Below, piece by piece: positions 1-5,240 of a stretch of 6,629 bases of DNA. Both the position numbers and the translations under genes were made by a program. The first letter of the stretch is position 1. The number at the start of each line of letters is the position of its first letter. The notes beneath the pieces were generated by a model that ran no database searches, was not told where the DNA came from, and saw only the letters and a program-made list of their open reading frames with translations. Source of the DNA: Marinosulfonomonas sp. (lineage in GTDB: Bacteria; Pseudomonadota; Alphaproteobacteria; Rhodobacterales; Rhodobacteraceae); contig JAHRVD010000264.1 in the NCBI GenBank assembly GCA_019090845.1, positions 1 through 6,629 of the forward strand. Direction: 5' to 3'.

Positions 1-240
1 GACGGCACCCCGCAAGAAGACAAAATTGCTGCAATCGGCGTGCGGTTGCGCAAATGGGTCAGCTTTCACGGGCTGTCGATCAACGTTGAACCCGATCTAA
101 ACCATTATGACGGGATTATCCCCTGCGGGATTGCGGGCCACGGGGTCACCAGTCTGGTTGATCTGGGATTGCCGGTAACAATGGCAGATGTAGATCTGGC
201 CTTGCGTCGGACTTTTGACACCGTGTTTGGCACCGATTAA
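1..240 (+). CDS. lipB: Octanoyltransferase LipB, C-terminal part (5' end outside window)
   Basis: The first 79 codons, open from base 1, encode the C-terminal part of lipoyl(octanoyl) transferase. This cytoplasmic enzyme moves octanoyl groups from acyl carrier protein onto the lipoyl domains of 2-oxoacid dehydrogenases and the glycine cleavage H protein. Visible family features are the KIAAIGVR stretch (visible residues 8-15), WVSFHG (19-24), the N-x-(D/E)-P-D-L segment (28-33) and the PCGI motif (41-44). Lys8 and Cys42 of this fragment match the catalytic Lys/Cys pair of the family, and their 34-residue separation equals that of E. coli LipB (K135 and C169, from memory). The stop is TAA at 238-240. 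The 5' part is missing only because the window begins inside the gene; no damage is seen. Identification is confident. Confidence 0.95.
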   Translation, partial: DGTPQEDKIAAIGVRLRKWVSFHGLSINVEPDLNHYDGIIPCGIAGHGVTSLVDLGLPVTMADVDLALRRTFDTVFGTD

Positions 241-418
241 ACTGCTTTTTGGGTGGATTAATCCATCGCTGTTTTGCATTTTCCACTGTTGTAGGTGCCA
301 AATTCGGTCTGGCTCCGGCCCCGCGAATACAGTGCGACAAATCCGTCCTCGCAACCGGGCTACAAAAGACTAGTATCCGCATCAAACTGAGACCCACGCA
401 ATTCAAAGGAACTACTCG
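241..418. other. Intergenic region lipB to cytochrome c-550
   Basis: This 178-base gap contains no convincing gene; the minus-strand open frames crossing it run into flanking genes and have no recognisable protein. It should carry the end of the lipB transcript and the cytochrome c promoter. GCTACAAA (359-366) resembles the -10 element of alphaproteobacterial housekeeping promoters and TAGTAT (371-376) resembles a general -10, but neither has a good -35 at normal spacing, so no promoter is called. A Shine-Dalgarno sequence AAAGGA lies at 405-410. Confidence 0.5.
252..267 (+). terminator. Weak hairpin after lipB, possible terminator
   Basis: The perfect 12-base palindrome TGGATTAATCCA (254-265) lies 13 bases after the lipB stop. 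It can fold as a 6-bp stem (252-257 with 262-267, one G-U pair) around a TTAA tetraloop, followed by the T-rich GTTTTGCATTTT (271-282). The stem is short and only moderately G+C rich, so it would be a weak terminator. It could instead be a protein-binding palindrome or chance. Confidence 0.3.
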
Positions 419-835
419 ATGAAAAAAGTGACGTTGGCGACAGCCGCCTTGGTGATGAGCTTTGCCGGAACAGCTATTGCCGAAGGTGATCCGGCAAAAG
501 GCGAAAAAGATTTCAAGAAATGTCGCGCCTGCCACATGATCGTTAACGGCGACGAAGTTATTGTCAAAGGTGGCCGGACTGGCCCCAACCTTTATGGCCT
601 CGTCGGTCGGGCTGCGGGTAGCGAAGATTTCAAATATGGTGCATCTATAGTGGCCGCAGGCGAAGCTGGTCTGGTCTGGACCGAAGAACTACTGGTCGCC
701 TATATCGCCGACCCCCGGGCATTCCTTAGGGAAAACACCGGTGATTCCAAAGCAAAAAGCAAAATGACCTTCAAGTTGAAAAACGCCGATGACGTCGTCG
801 CCTATCTGGCTTCGCTCGCCCCACCAGCGGAATAA
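419..835 (+). CDS. cycA: Cytochrome c-550 (periplasmic, class I)
   Basis: This 138-residue precursor of a soluble class I c-type cytochrome resembles Paracoccus cytochrome c-550 / Rhodobacter c2, which carry electrons from the bc1 complex to the aa3 oxidase. Residues 1-21 form a Sec signal peptide (MKK, hydrophobic core, AIA/E cleavage site). The single heme site is C35-R-A-C38-H39. The long insertion with KGGRTGPNLYGLVGR (50-64) is typical of the large c2/c-550 type, and Met116 in SKMTFK is the expected second axial iron ligand. The C-terminus stops soon after the last helix, shorter than the acidic tail of Paracoccus c-550. The ATG at 419 is chosen because AAAGGA (405-410) precedes it by 8 bases and it gives a complete signal peptide. 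The oxidase subunit it would serve lies 142 bases downstream. The family is certain; the symbol cycA is by analogy. Confidence 0.92.
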   Translation: MKKVTLATAALVMSFAGTAIAEGDPAKGEKDFKKCRACHMIVNGDEVIVKGGRTGPNLYGLVGRAAGSEDFKYGASIVAAGEAGLVWTEELLVAYIADPRAFLRENTGDSKAKSKMTFKLKNADDVVAYLASLAPPAE

Positions 836-892
836 GACGCCAAAAGCCGGTGATTTCAGACAAACTGCGGCAACCTGCACCATAACGAGGTG

Positions 893-921
893 TTGAGCCG
901 CCTGTGATGATCCGCTAAACG
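893..921 (+). promoter_or_regulatory. Candidate ctaD promoter
   Basis: TTGAGCC (893-899) and GCTAAACG (914-921) are separated by 14 bases. This fits the housekeeping promoter pattern described for alphaproteobacteria such as Caulobacter (TTGACGS, 10-14 bases, GCTANAWC) at 5 of 7 and about 6 of 8 positions. Transcription would start around 927-930, giving a leader of roughly 50 bases that contains the hairpin at 934-952. If real, ctaD can be transcribed independently of the cytochrome gene. The call rests on pattern matching only. Confidence 0.4.
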
Positions 922-933
922 AAGCAGGAAAAC

Positions 934-952
934 CCGGCGGCGTCCCCGCCGG
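934..952 (+). promoter_or_regulatory. G+C-rich hairpin in the ctaD leader
   Basis: CCGGCGG (934-940) pairs perfectly with CCGCCGG (946-952) around a 5-base loop. The hairpin ends 12 bases before the ctaD Shine-Dalgarno sequence (965-970). It has no T run after it, so it is unlikely to be an intrinsic terminator for the cytochrome gene. As an mRNA leader structure it could affect stability or translation of ctaD; that role is inference. Confidence 0.4.
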
Positions 953-964
953 ATATGACGTGTC

Positions 965-970
965 AGGAGA
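965..970 (+). promoter_or_regulatory. Ribosome binding site that fixes the ctaD start
   Basis: AGGAGA lies 7 bases before the ATG at 978, an ideal Shine-Dalgarno position. An in-frame ATG at 960 lies upstream of this site and cannot use it, so 978 is the start, giving the N-terminus [10 protein letters not shown] that is usual for CtaD in this group. Confidence 0.85.
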
Positions 971-977
971 TTTACAG

Positions 978-2648
978 ATGGCCGACGCCGCCACGCACGC
1001 CCAGGACCACCACGACGAGCGAAGCTTTTTCACTCGTTGGTTTATGTCGACGAACCACAAGGACATCGGCATCCTTTATATCTTCACCGCGGCTGCGGTT
1101 GGCTTCATATCAGTGTTGTTCACCGTTTACATGCGGATGGAACTGATGGATCCGGGTGTTCAATACATGTGTGCCGAGGGCGCACGTCTGGTAACAGGCA
1201 CGTCCGAATGTACGCCCAATGGCCATTTGTGGAACGTTCTGGTCACCGCACACGGCATCCTGATGATGTTCTTTGTGGTGATCCCGGCATTGTTTGGCGG
1301 CTTTGGTAACTATTTCATGCCGCTTCACATCGGCGCGCCGGATATGGCGTTCCCGCGGATGAACAACCTGTCTTACTGGATGTATGTTGCCGGCACGACG
1401 ATGGCCGTGATTTCGGTGGTATCGCCAGGTGGTAACGGGCAGCTTGGCTCGGGCGTTGGCTGGGTGCTTTACCCGCCGCTTTCGGTCAATGAGGGCGGTC
1501 TGTCGATGGATTTCGCGATCTTCGCGGTGCACTTGTCGGGGGCTTCCTCGATCCTTGGCGCGATCAATATGATTACGACTTTCCTGAATATGCGCGCACC
1601 GGGTATGACCATATTCAAGGTTCCGCTGTTTGCATGGTCGATCTTTGTAACAGCGTGGCTGATCCTGTTGTCCCTGCCCGTTCTTGCCGGCGCGATCACC
1701 ATGTTGCTGACCGACCGCAATTTCGGCACGACATTCTTTGATCCTGCCGGTGGCGGTGACCCGATCCTGTACCAGCACATCCTGTGGTTCTTTGGTCACC
1801 CCGAGGTTTATATCATCATTCTGCCGGGCTTTGGCATCATCAGCCATGTGATTGCCACCTTCGCCAAAAAGCCGGTTTTTGGCTACCTGCCAATGGTTTG
1901 GGCATTGATCGGCATTGGCTTTCTTGGCTTCGTCGTTTGGGCGCACCACATGTATACGGTCGGTATGTCGCTGTCCCAGCAGTCCTACTTTATGCTGGCG
2001 ACGATGGTGATTGCGGTGCCCACGGGCATCAAGGTGTTCAGTTGGATCGCGACGATGTGGGGCGGCTCGATTGAGTTCAAAACCCCAATGCTTTGGGCGT
2101 TTGGCTTTTTGTTCCTGTTCACCGTTGGCGGGGTAACTGGCATCGTTCTGTCACAAGCACCGATCGACCGGGCCTATCACGACACCTATTATGTTGTGGC
2201 GCATTTTCACTATGTGATGAGCTTGGGGGCGGTGTTTTGCATCTTTGCGGGCATCTATTACTGGATCGGCAAAATGTCTGGCCGTCAGTATCCTGAATGG
2301 GCAGGCCAACTGCATTTCTGGATGATGTTCATCGGCTCAAACCTGACATTCTTTCCGCAGCATTTTCTGGGACGTCAGGGTATGCCACGCCGTTACATCG
2401 ATTACCCAGAAGCGTTTAGTTACTGGAATCAAGTTTCCAGCATTGGCGCCTTCTTGTCTTTCGCCTCATTCCTGTTTTTCATTGGTATCGTTTATTACAC
2501 CCTGCGCCACGGCAAACGGGTAACCGAGAAAAACTATTGGAACGAATATGCCGATACGCTGGAATGGACACTGCCAACACCACCACCAGAGCATACGTTC
2601 GAGCATCTGCCAAAGCAGTCTGACTGGGACAAGGGCCACGCCCACTAA
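978..2648 (+). CDS. ctaD: Cytochrome c oxidase subunit I (aa3 type)
   Basis: This 556-residue, twelve-helix inner-membrane protein is the catalytic subunit of aa3 cytochrome c oxidase. It reduces O2 to water with electrons from cytochrome c (via subunit II) and pumps protons. All metal ligands are present: His92 and His411 for low-spin heme a, His409 for heme a3, and His274, His323 and His324 for CuB, with Tyr278 placed for the His-Tyr cross-link. Proton-path residues of the A1 class are intact: D-channel Asp122 with Asn129, Glu276 in GHPEVY, and K-channel Lys352 with Thr349. Each lies two residues before its Paracoccus denitrificans counterpart, as recalled. The C-terminal EHADTLEW-like segment ([12 protein letters not shown], 522-533) is typical of Rhodobacterales CtaD. 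Oxidase subunits II and III and heme synthases are not in the window; the upstream neighbour is its likely electron donor. Length is normal and no damage is seen. Confidence 0.98.
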   Translation: MADAATHAQDHHDERSFFTRWFMSTNHKDIGILYIFTAAAVGFISVLFTVYMRMELMDPGVQYMCAEGARLVTGTSECTPNGHLWNVLVTAHGILMMFFVVIPALFGGFGNYFMPLHIGAPDMAFPRMNNLSYWMYVAGTTMAVISVVSPGGNGQLGSGVGWVLYPPLSVNEGGLSMDFAIFAVHLSGASSILGAINMITTFLNMRAPGMTIFKVPLFAWSIFVTAWLILLSLPVLAGAITMLLTDRNFGTTFFDPAGGGDPILYQHILWFFGHPEVYIIILPGFGIISHVIATFAKKPVFGYLPMVWALIGIGFLGFVVWAHHMYTVGMSLSQQSYFMLATMVIAVPTGIKVFSWIATMWGGSIEFKTPMLWAFGFLFLFTVGGVTGIVLSQAPIDRAYHDTYYVVAHFHYVMSLGAVFCIFAGIYYWIGKMSGRQYPEWAGQLHFWMMFIGSNLTFFPQHFLGRQGMPRRYIDYPEAFSYWNQVSSIGAFLSFASFLFFIGIVYYTLRHGKRVTEKNYWNEYADTLEWTLPTPPPEHTFEHLPKQSDWDKGHAH

Positions 2649-2661
2649 GACCACATCAAAC

Positions 2662-2689
2662 GCAACCCGCGCTACATTGCGCGGGTTGC
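2662..2689 (+). terminator. Transcription terminator after ctaD
   Basis: An 11-bp perfect inverted repeat, GCAACCCGCGC (2662-2672) with GCGCGGGTTGC (2679-2689), surrounds a 6-base loop and begins 13 bases after the ctaD stop. The stem is strong and G+C rich. Only a modest T content follows (CATTCGTTC), so it is a strong hairpin with a weak T tract. It probably ends or stabilises the ctaD mRNA and separates it at least partly from the DUF2244 gene. Confidence 0.75.
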
Positions 2690-2779
2690 CATTCGTTCGC
2701 CAGAACTATGAGGTGACGAAACAAAGCGACCCCACACCCTGCAAGAACGCCCACCCGCGAAATCCCGGGGATCGGCCAC

Positions 2780-3316
2780 ATGCCCTATGAATGGAATGAG
2801 CAAACCAACCTGAGGGCAGAACAATCCGCCACAGGTTCCGGAGCGACGGGTGATCCTCGGTGGAGGCAGCTTACGCTTTGGCCATACCGATCATTGCCGC
2901 GCAAAGGCTTTGTCTGGTTCATCGCGATAACAGTTTCATTGATGGCCGTGCCCCTGCTCGCCCTGCTGGGCACATTGGCACTTTGGGGGCTTTTGCCATT
3001 CCTCGTGGGCGCGGTGGCACTGTTCTGGTATTTTGTCGAACGCAACTATCGTGATGCCGCGCTGACGGAAACACTGACGTTTGGCGCGGAGCTTGTCGAA
3101 CTGACACGGACAGAGCCTGACGGATCAGCGCAACACTGGCGGGCCAATCCGTATTGGGTCCGTATTGACATCCATCCGATGGGTGGTCTGGTGGAAAACT
3201 ATATCACCCTGACGGGCAATGGGCGAACGGTTGAGATCGGCGCGTTTCTAAGCCCGGACGAGCGCAAAGCGCTTTTCAAAGACCTGACTGAAGCTTTTTC
3301 CGGATTTCGGGGCTAA
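2780..3316 (+). CDS. DUF2244 family integral membrane protein
   Basis: This 178-residue protein has two adjacent hydrophobic helices (about 44-64 and 68-87) and soluble segments on both sides. The pattern matches the DUF2244 family: a short N-terminus beginning MPYEW, the LTLWPYRSLPRKGF stretch before the first helix (31-44), WYFVERNYRDA after the second (83-93), a beta-rich domain with the NPYWVRID segment (123-130), and a conserved ending GAFLSPDERKALFKDL (154-169). The biochemical function of this family is not established. Members are, as I recall, common in alphaproteobacteria and may sit near oxidase genes, as here, but a link to oxidase assembly is only inference. The start at 2780 has a weak GGGG (2767-2770) upstream; no better in-frame start is evident. 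The stop TAA is followed by overlapping hairpins shared with the convergent yqeY gene. Confidence 0.8.
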   Translation: MPYEWNEQTNLRAEQSATGSGATGDPRWRQLTLWPYRSLPRKGFVWFIAITVSLMAVPLLALLGTLALWGLLPFLVGAVALFWYFVERNYRDAALTETLTFGAELVELTRTEPDGSAQHWRANPYWVRIDIHPMGGLVENYITLTGNGRTVEIGAFLSPDERKALFKDLTEAFSGFRG

Positions 3317-3320
3317 CGGG

Positions 3321-3358
3321 AAGACCGATTTTTCGCCGAAAAATCGCCGCGCGGCGAT
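3321..3358. terminator. Overlapping hairpins between convergent genes; terminator for yqeY
   Basis: The perfect 16-base palindrome ATCGCCGCGCGGCGAT occupies 3343-3358. Read on the minus strand it forms a G+C-rich hairpin followed at once by a run of Ts (complement of A3339-A3342), a good intrinsic terminator for yqeY, whose stop codon is only 5 bases upstream. A second hairpin, CGATTTTT (3326-3333) with AAAAATCG (3339-3346), overlaps the first by four bases and could form in transcripts from the DUF2244 gene. The plus-strand terminator is the weaker of the two because no T run follows it. Confidence 0.7.
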
Positions 3359-3363
3359 GTTGG

Positions 3364-3822
3364 CTAACCCAGCCGGTCTTTCACCATCGGGCCGACAGAT
3401 CCGAAATCCATTTGCCCGGTGTATTTGCCTTTCAAAAGACCCATCACCTTGCCCATATCCCGGATCGAGCTTGCGCCCGCATCTGCAATCGCTCTGGCCA
3501 CCGCAGCTTCGGCTTCGTCGGCACTCAACTGGCGGGGCAGAAATTCCCCGATCACTGTGATTTCTGACAACTCGCGCTCTGCCAGTTCAAGGCGCCCACC
3601 CTCTTCATAGGCACGTGCGCTTTCCTGGCGCTGCTTGACCATCTTGCCAAGGATAGCGAGGATATCACCCTCGCCCACACCCTCGTCCCGGCCCTCACCG
3701 CGCAACGCGATGTCGCGATCCTTGATCGCCGCGCTAATCAGACGAAGGGTCGAAAGCCGTGCGGCTTCCTTGGACTTCATCGCGCTTTTCAGAGCATCAC
3801 TAATTCGGCTGCGCATGTCCAT
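3364..3822 (-). CDS. yqeY: GatB/YqeY domain protein
   Basis: This 152-residue cytoplasmic protein of the YqeY family consists wholly of the helical domain related to the C-terminal tail of GatB, a subunit of tRNA-dependent amidotransferase. The exact role of stand-alone YqeY is unclear; a link to tRNA or aminoacylation is assumed from the domain. Family features are RISDALKSAMKSK (5-17), RLSTLRLISAAIKDRDI (22-38), MVKQRQES (61-68), the GGRLELAERELSEI stretch (75-88), FLPRQLSADE (94-103) and DMGKVMGLLKGKYTGQMD (122-139). The ATG at 3822 is chosen because the family begins M-(D/N)-(L/M)-R-x-R-I. An ATG at 3816 is possible. An open extension to a TTG at 3873 adds 17 unlike residues and would leave no room for the candidate promoter. 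It converges on the DUF2244 gene and diverges from carA. Confidence 0.9.
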   Translation of the reverse strand: MDMRSRISDALKSAMKSKEAARLSTLRLISAAIKDRDIALRGEGRDEGVGEGDILAILGKMVKQRQESARAYEEGGRLELAERELSEITVIGEFLPRQLSADEAEAAVARAIADAGASSIRDMGKVMGLLKGKYTGQMDFGSVGPMVKDRLG

Positions 3823-3857
3823 CGTCCGTCCGATCCGCAAGGAAATTCCAAACCCCG

Positions 3858-3886
3858 AACATAAACAACCCAAAGCAAAGTGACAA
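3858..3886 (-). promoter_or_regulatory. Candidate yqeY promoter
   Basis: On the minus strand TTGTCA (3886-3881) and TATGTT (3863-3858) are 17 bases apart, matching the -35/-10 consensus at 5 of 6 and 4 of 6 positions. Transcription would start near 3850, about 28 bases before the ATG at 3822. This position also argues against the longer TTG start at 3873. Confidence 0.45.
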
Positions 3887-3897
3887 CAGCGGAAAAT

Positions 3898-3909
3898 ATA
3901 CTTAAGTAT
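3898..3909. promoter_or_regulatory. A+T-rich palindrome in the yqeY/carA divergent promoter region
   Basis: ATACTTAAGTAT is a perfect 12-base palindrome in an unusually A+T-rich stretch, just upstream of the candidate yqeY -35 on one side and about 37 bases upstream of the candidate carA -35 on the other. Its position suits an operator or UP-like element serving both promoters. No known regulator consensus is recognised, so function is open. Confidence 0.3.
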
Positions 3910-3945
3910 CTGATTTTACACCATAAGCCAAAAACACAGATGGCC

Positions 3946-3974
3946 TTGACCCTGCCGCTTCCATTCCCTAGGTT
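3946..3974 (+). promoter_or_regulatory. Candidate carA promoter
   Basis: TTGACCC (3946-3952), a 14-base spacer and CCTAGGTT (3967-3974) fit the alphaproteobacterial housekeeping pattern, with the same 14-base spacing as the candidate ctaD promoter. Expected transcription start is near 3981, leaving a leader of about 24 bases. That is too short for the attenuators or leader regulators known upstream of some pyrimidine genes. Confidence 0.5.
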
Positions 3975-4004
3975 CTCGACGGTTTATGTCCGGGGAGTCG
4001 CACC

Positions 4005-5165
4005 ATGCCTGCAATTTCAGCCAAAGAAAGGGCGACTGCCTGTCTGGCACTGGCCGATGGTTCAATCTTCTATGGCAAGGGCTTTGGCGCCACTGGCACC
4101 ACCCAAGCAGAGCTGTGTTTTAACACCTCGATAACCGGTTATCAGGAAATCATGACCGATCCGTCATATGCCGGACAGGTGGTTACCTTCACCTTTCCCC
4201 ACATCGGAAATGTTGGGGTAAATCAAGAAGATGACGAATCCAATGAACCGGTTGCCGCGGGCATGGTGGTCAAATGGGATCCGACCGAGCCGTCAAACTG
4301 GCGGGCCAACGGCGAGCTGACCAACTGGCTGGAAAAGAATGGCCGCATTGGCATTGGCGGGCTTGATACCCGTCGCCTGACCCGTGCCATTCGCGCCCAG
4401 GGCGCGCCCCATGTGGCATTGGCCCATGATCCGGCAGGGAATTTTGATATCGAGGCATTGGTGAGTGCTGCGCGCGATTTTTCCGGGCTGGAAGGCCTTG
4501 ATCTGGCCAAAGACGTCACCTGCGCCCAATCTTATAAGTGGAACGAGATGCGCTGGGCTTGGCCCGATGGTTTTGCGCCGCGCAATACGGCGGGCCACAA
4601 AGTGGTCGCCATTGACTTTGGTGCCAAGCGCAACATCCTGCGCTGCCTTGCTTCGGCCGGTTGTGACGTCACCGTGTTGCCCGCAAGCGCCACTGCTGAC
4701 GAAGTTCTGGCCCACGACCCGGTTGGAATATTCCTGTCCAACGGTCCCGGTGACCCGGCCGCAACGGGGCAATATGCGGTCCAGACGATCCGGGATATCC
4801 TTGATCGAACCGCCCTGCCAATTTTTGGAATATGTCTGGGACATCAGATGTTGGCACTAGCACTTGGGGCCCAAACCGTCAAAATGAACCACGGCCACCA
4901 CGGCGCCAACCACCCGGTCAAAGACGTGGAAACCAACAAGGTAGAAATTACCTCGATGAACCACGGTTTCACCGTCGACAGCCAGACCCTGCCCAAGGGC
5001 GTCATCCAAACCCATGTCAGCCTTTTTGACGGCTCTAACTGTGGCATCCGGATGCTTGATCGGCCGGTTTTCTCGGTTCAATACCACCCCGAAGCCAGCC
5101 CCGGCCCGCAAGACAGCTATTATCTGTTCGAGCGTTTTGTCGCAGCGATTGAGAATAAATCCTGA
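4005..5165 (+). CDS. carA: Carbamoyl-phosphate synthase small (glutaminase) subunit
   Basis: CarA, 386 residues, hydrolyses glutamine and passes ammonia through a tunnel to CarB, which makes carbamoyl phosphate for arginine and pyrimidine synthesis in the cytoplasm. The N-terminal CPSase small-subunit domain spans about 10-150, with NTSITGYQEIMTDPSY (40-55) and FTFPHIGNVG (62-71). A class I glutamine amidotransferase domain spans about 199-380, with the oxyanion-loop segment SNGPGDP (245-251), nucleophile Cys277 in GICLGHQ, and His361/Glu363 in QYHPEASPGP. The 84-residue distance between Cys277 and His361 equals that of E. coli CarA (C269/H353, from memory). Length is normal. The ATG at 4005 is supported by GGGGAG (3992-3997) seven bases upstream. 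carB is not next door: the following gene is unrelated, so the two subunits are encoded apart, which is common in alphaproteobacteria. Confidence 0.98.
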   Translation: MPAISAKERATACLALADGSIFYGKGFGATGTTQAELCFNTSITGYQEIMTDPSYAGQVVTFTFPHIGNVGVNQEDDESNEPVAAGMVVKWDPTEPSNWRANGELTNWLEKNGRIGIGGLDTRRLTRAIRAQGAPHVALAHDPAGNFDIEALVSAARDFSGLEGLDLAKDVTCAQSYKWNEMRWAWPDGFAPRNTAGHKVVAIDFGAKRNILRCLASAGCDVTVLPASATADEVLAHDPVGIFLSNGPGDPAATGQYAVQTIRDILDRTALPIFGICLGHQMLALALGAQTVKMNHGHHGANHPVKDVETNKVEITSMNHGFTVDSQTLPKGVIQTHVSLFDGSNCGIRMLDRPVFSVQYHPEASPGPQDSYYLFERFVAAIENKS

Positions 5166-5177
5166 AATTTCCTTCGG

Positions 5178-5193
5178 TTAACACGCCATTAAC
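5178..5193 (+). promoter_or_regulatory. Full CtrA binding-site match upstream of the glycosyltransferase gene
   Basis: TTAA (5178-5181), seven bases, TTAAC (5189-5193) is an exact match to the full CtrA consensus TTAA-N7-TTAAC known from Caulobacter and used in Rhodobacterales. It begins 12 bases after the carA stop and ends 47 bases before the ATG at 5241, a distance suiting an activator site overlapping a -35 region. The same bases form a 6-bp inverted repeat (GGTTAA/TTAACC, 5176-5181 with 5189-5194), so a weak carA terminator is an alternative reading. Binding is inferred from sequence only. Confidence 0.6.
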
Positions 5194-5240
5194 CTTGATT
5201 GGTCAATGGTAACCACAGCCCAAATTGCCTGTGAACACCG

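Noticed and set aside
372..385. ATCAA half of a possible FNR-type site before the cytochrome c gene
   Set aside because: The left half (AGTAT) matches TTGAT at only two positions.
960..977. ctaD start at the upstream ATG (960)
   Set aside because: It lies upstream of the strong AGGAGA at 965-970 and adds six residues not usual in the family; the ATG at 978 is perfectly spaced.
1110..1949. Long minus-strand open frame (279 codons) opposite ctaD
   Set aside because: It is a shadow of ctaD, full of His, Arg, Gln and Asn from antisense codons, with no recognisable domain.
3823..3873. Longer YqeY with a TTG start at 3873
   Set aside because: The extra 17 residues are unlike the family, and a good promoter (3858-3886) overlaps them.
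3902..3916. TTAAGTATCTGATTTT as a CtrA site before carA
   Set aside because: The second half reads ATTT rather than TTAA at the required 7-base spacing.
5176..5194. Intrinsic terminator of carA
   Set aside because: The stem is only 6 bp and A+T-rich, with no T run after it; the exact CtrA consensus explains the same bases better, though a weak terminator role cannot be excluded.
5195..5206. TTGATTGGTCAA as an FNR/FnrL-type site upstream of the glycosyltransferase
   Set aside because: The FNR consensus TTGAT-N4-ATCAA is 14 bases. Here the TTGA and TCAA halves are separated by 4 bases instead of 6, so the dimer geometry is wrong.
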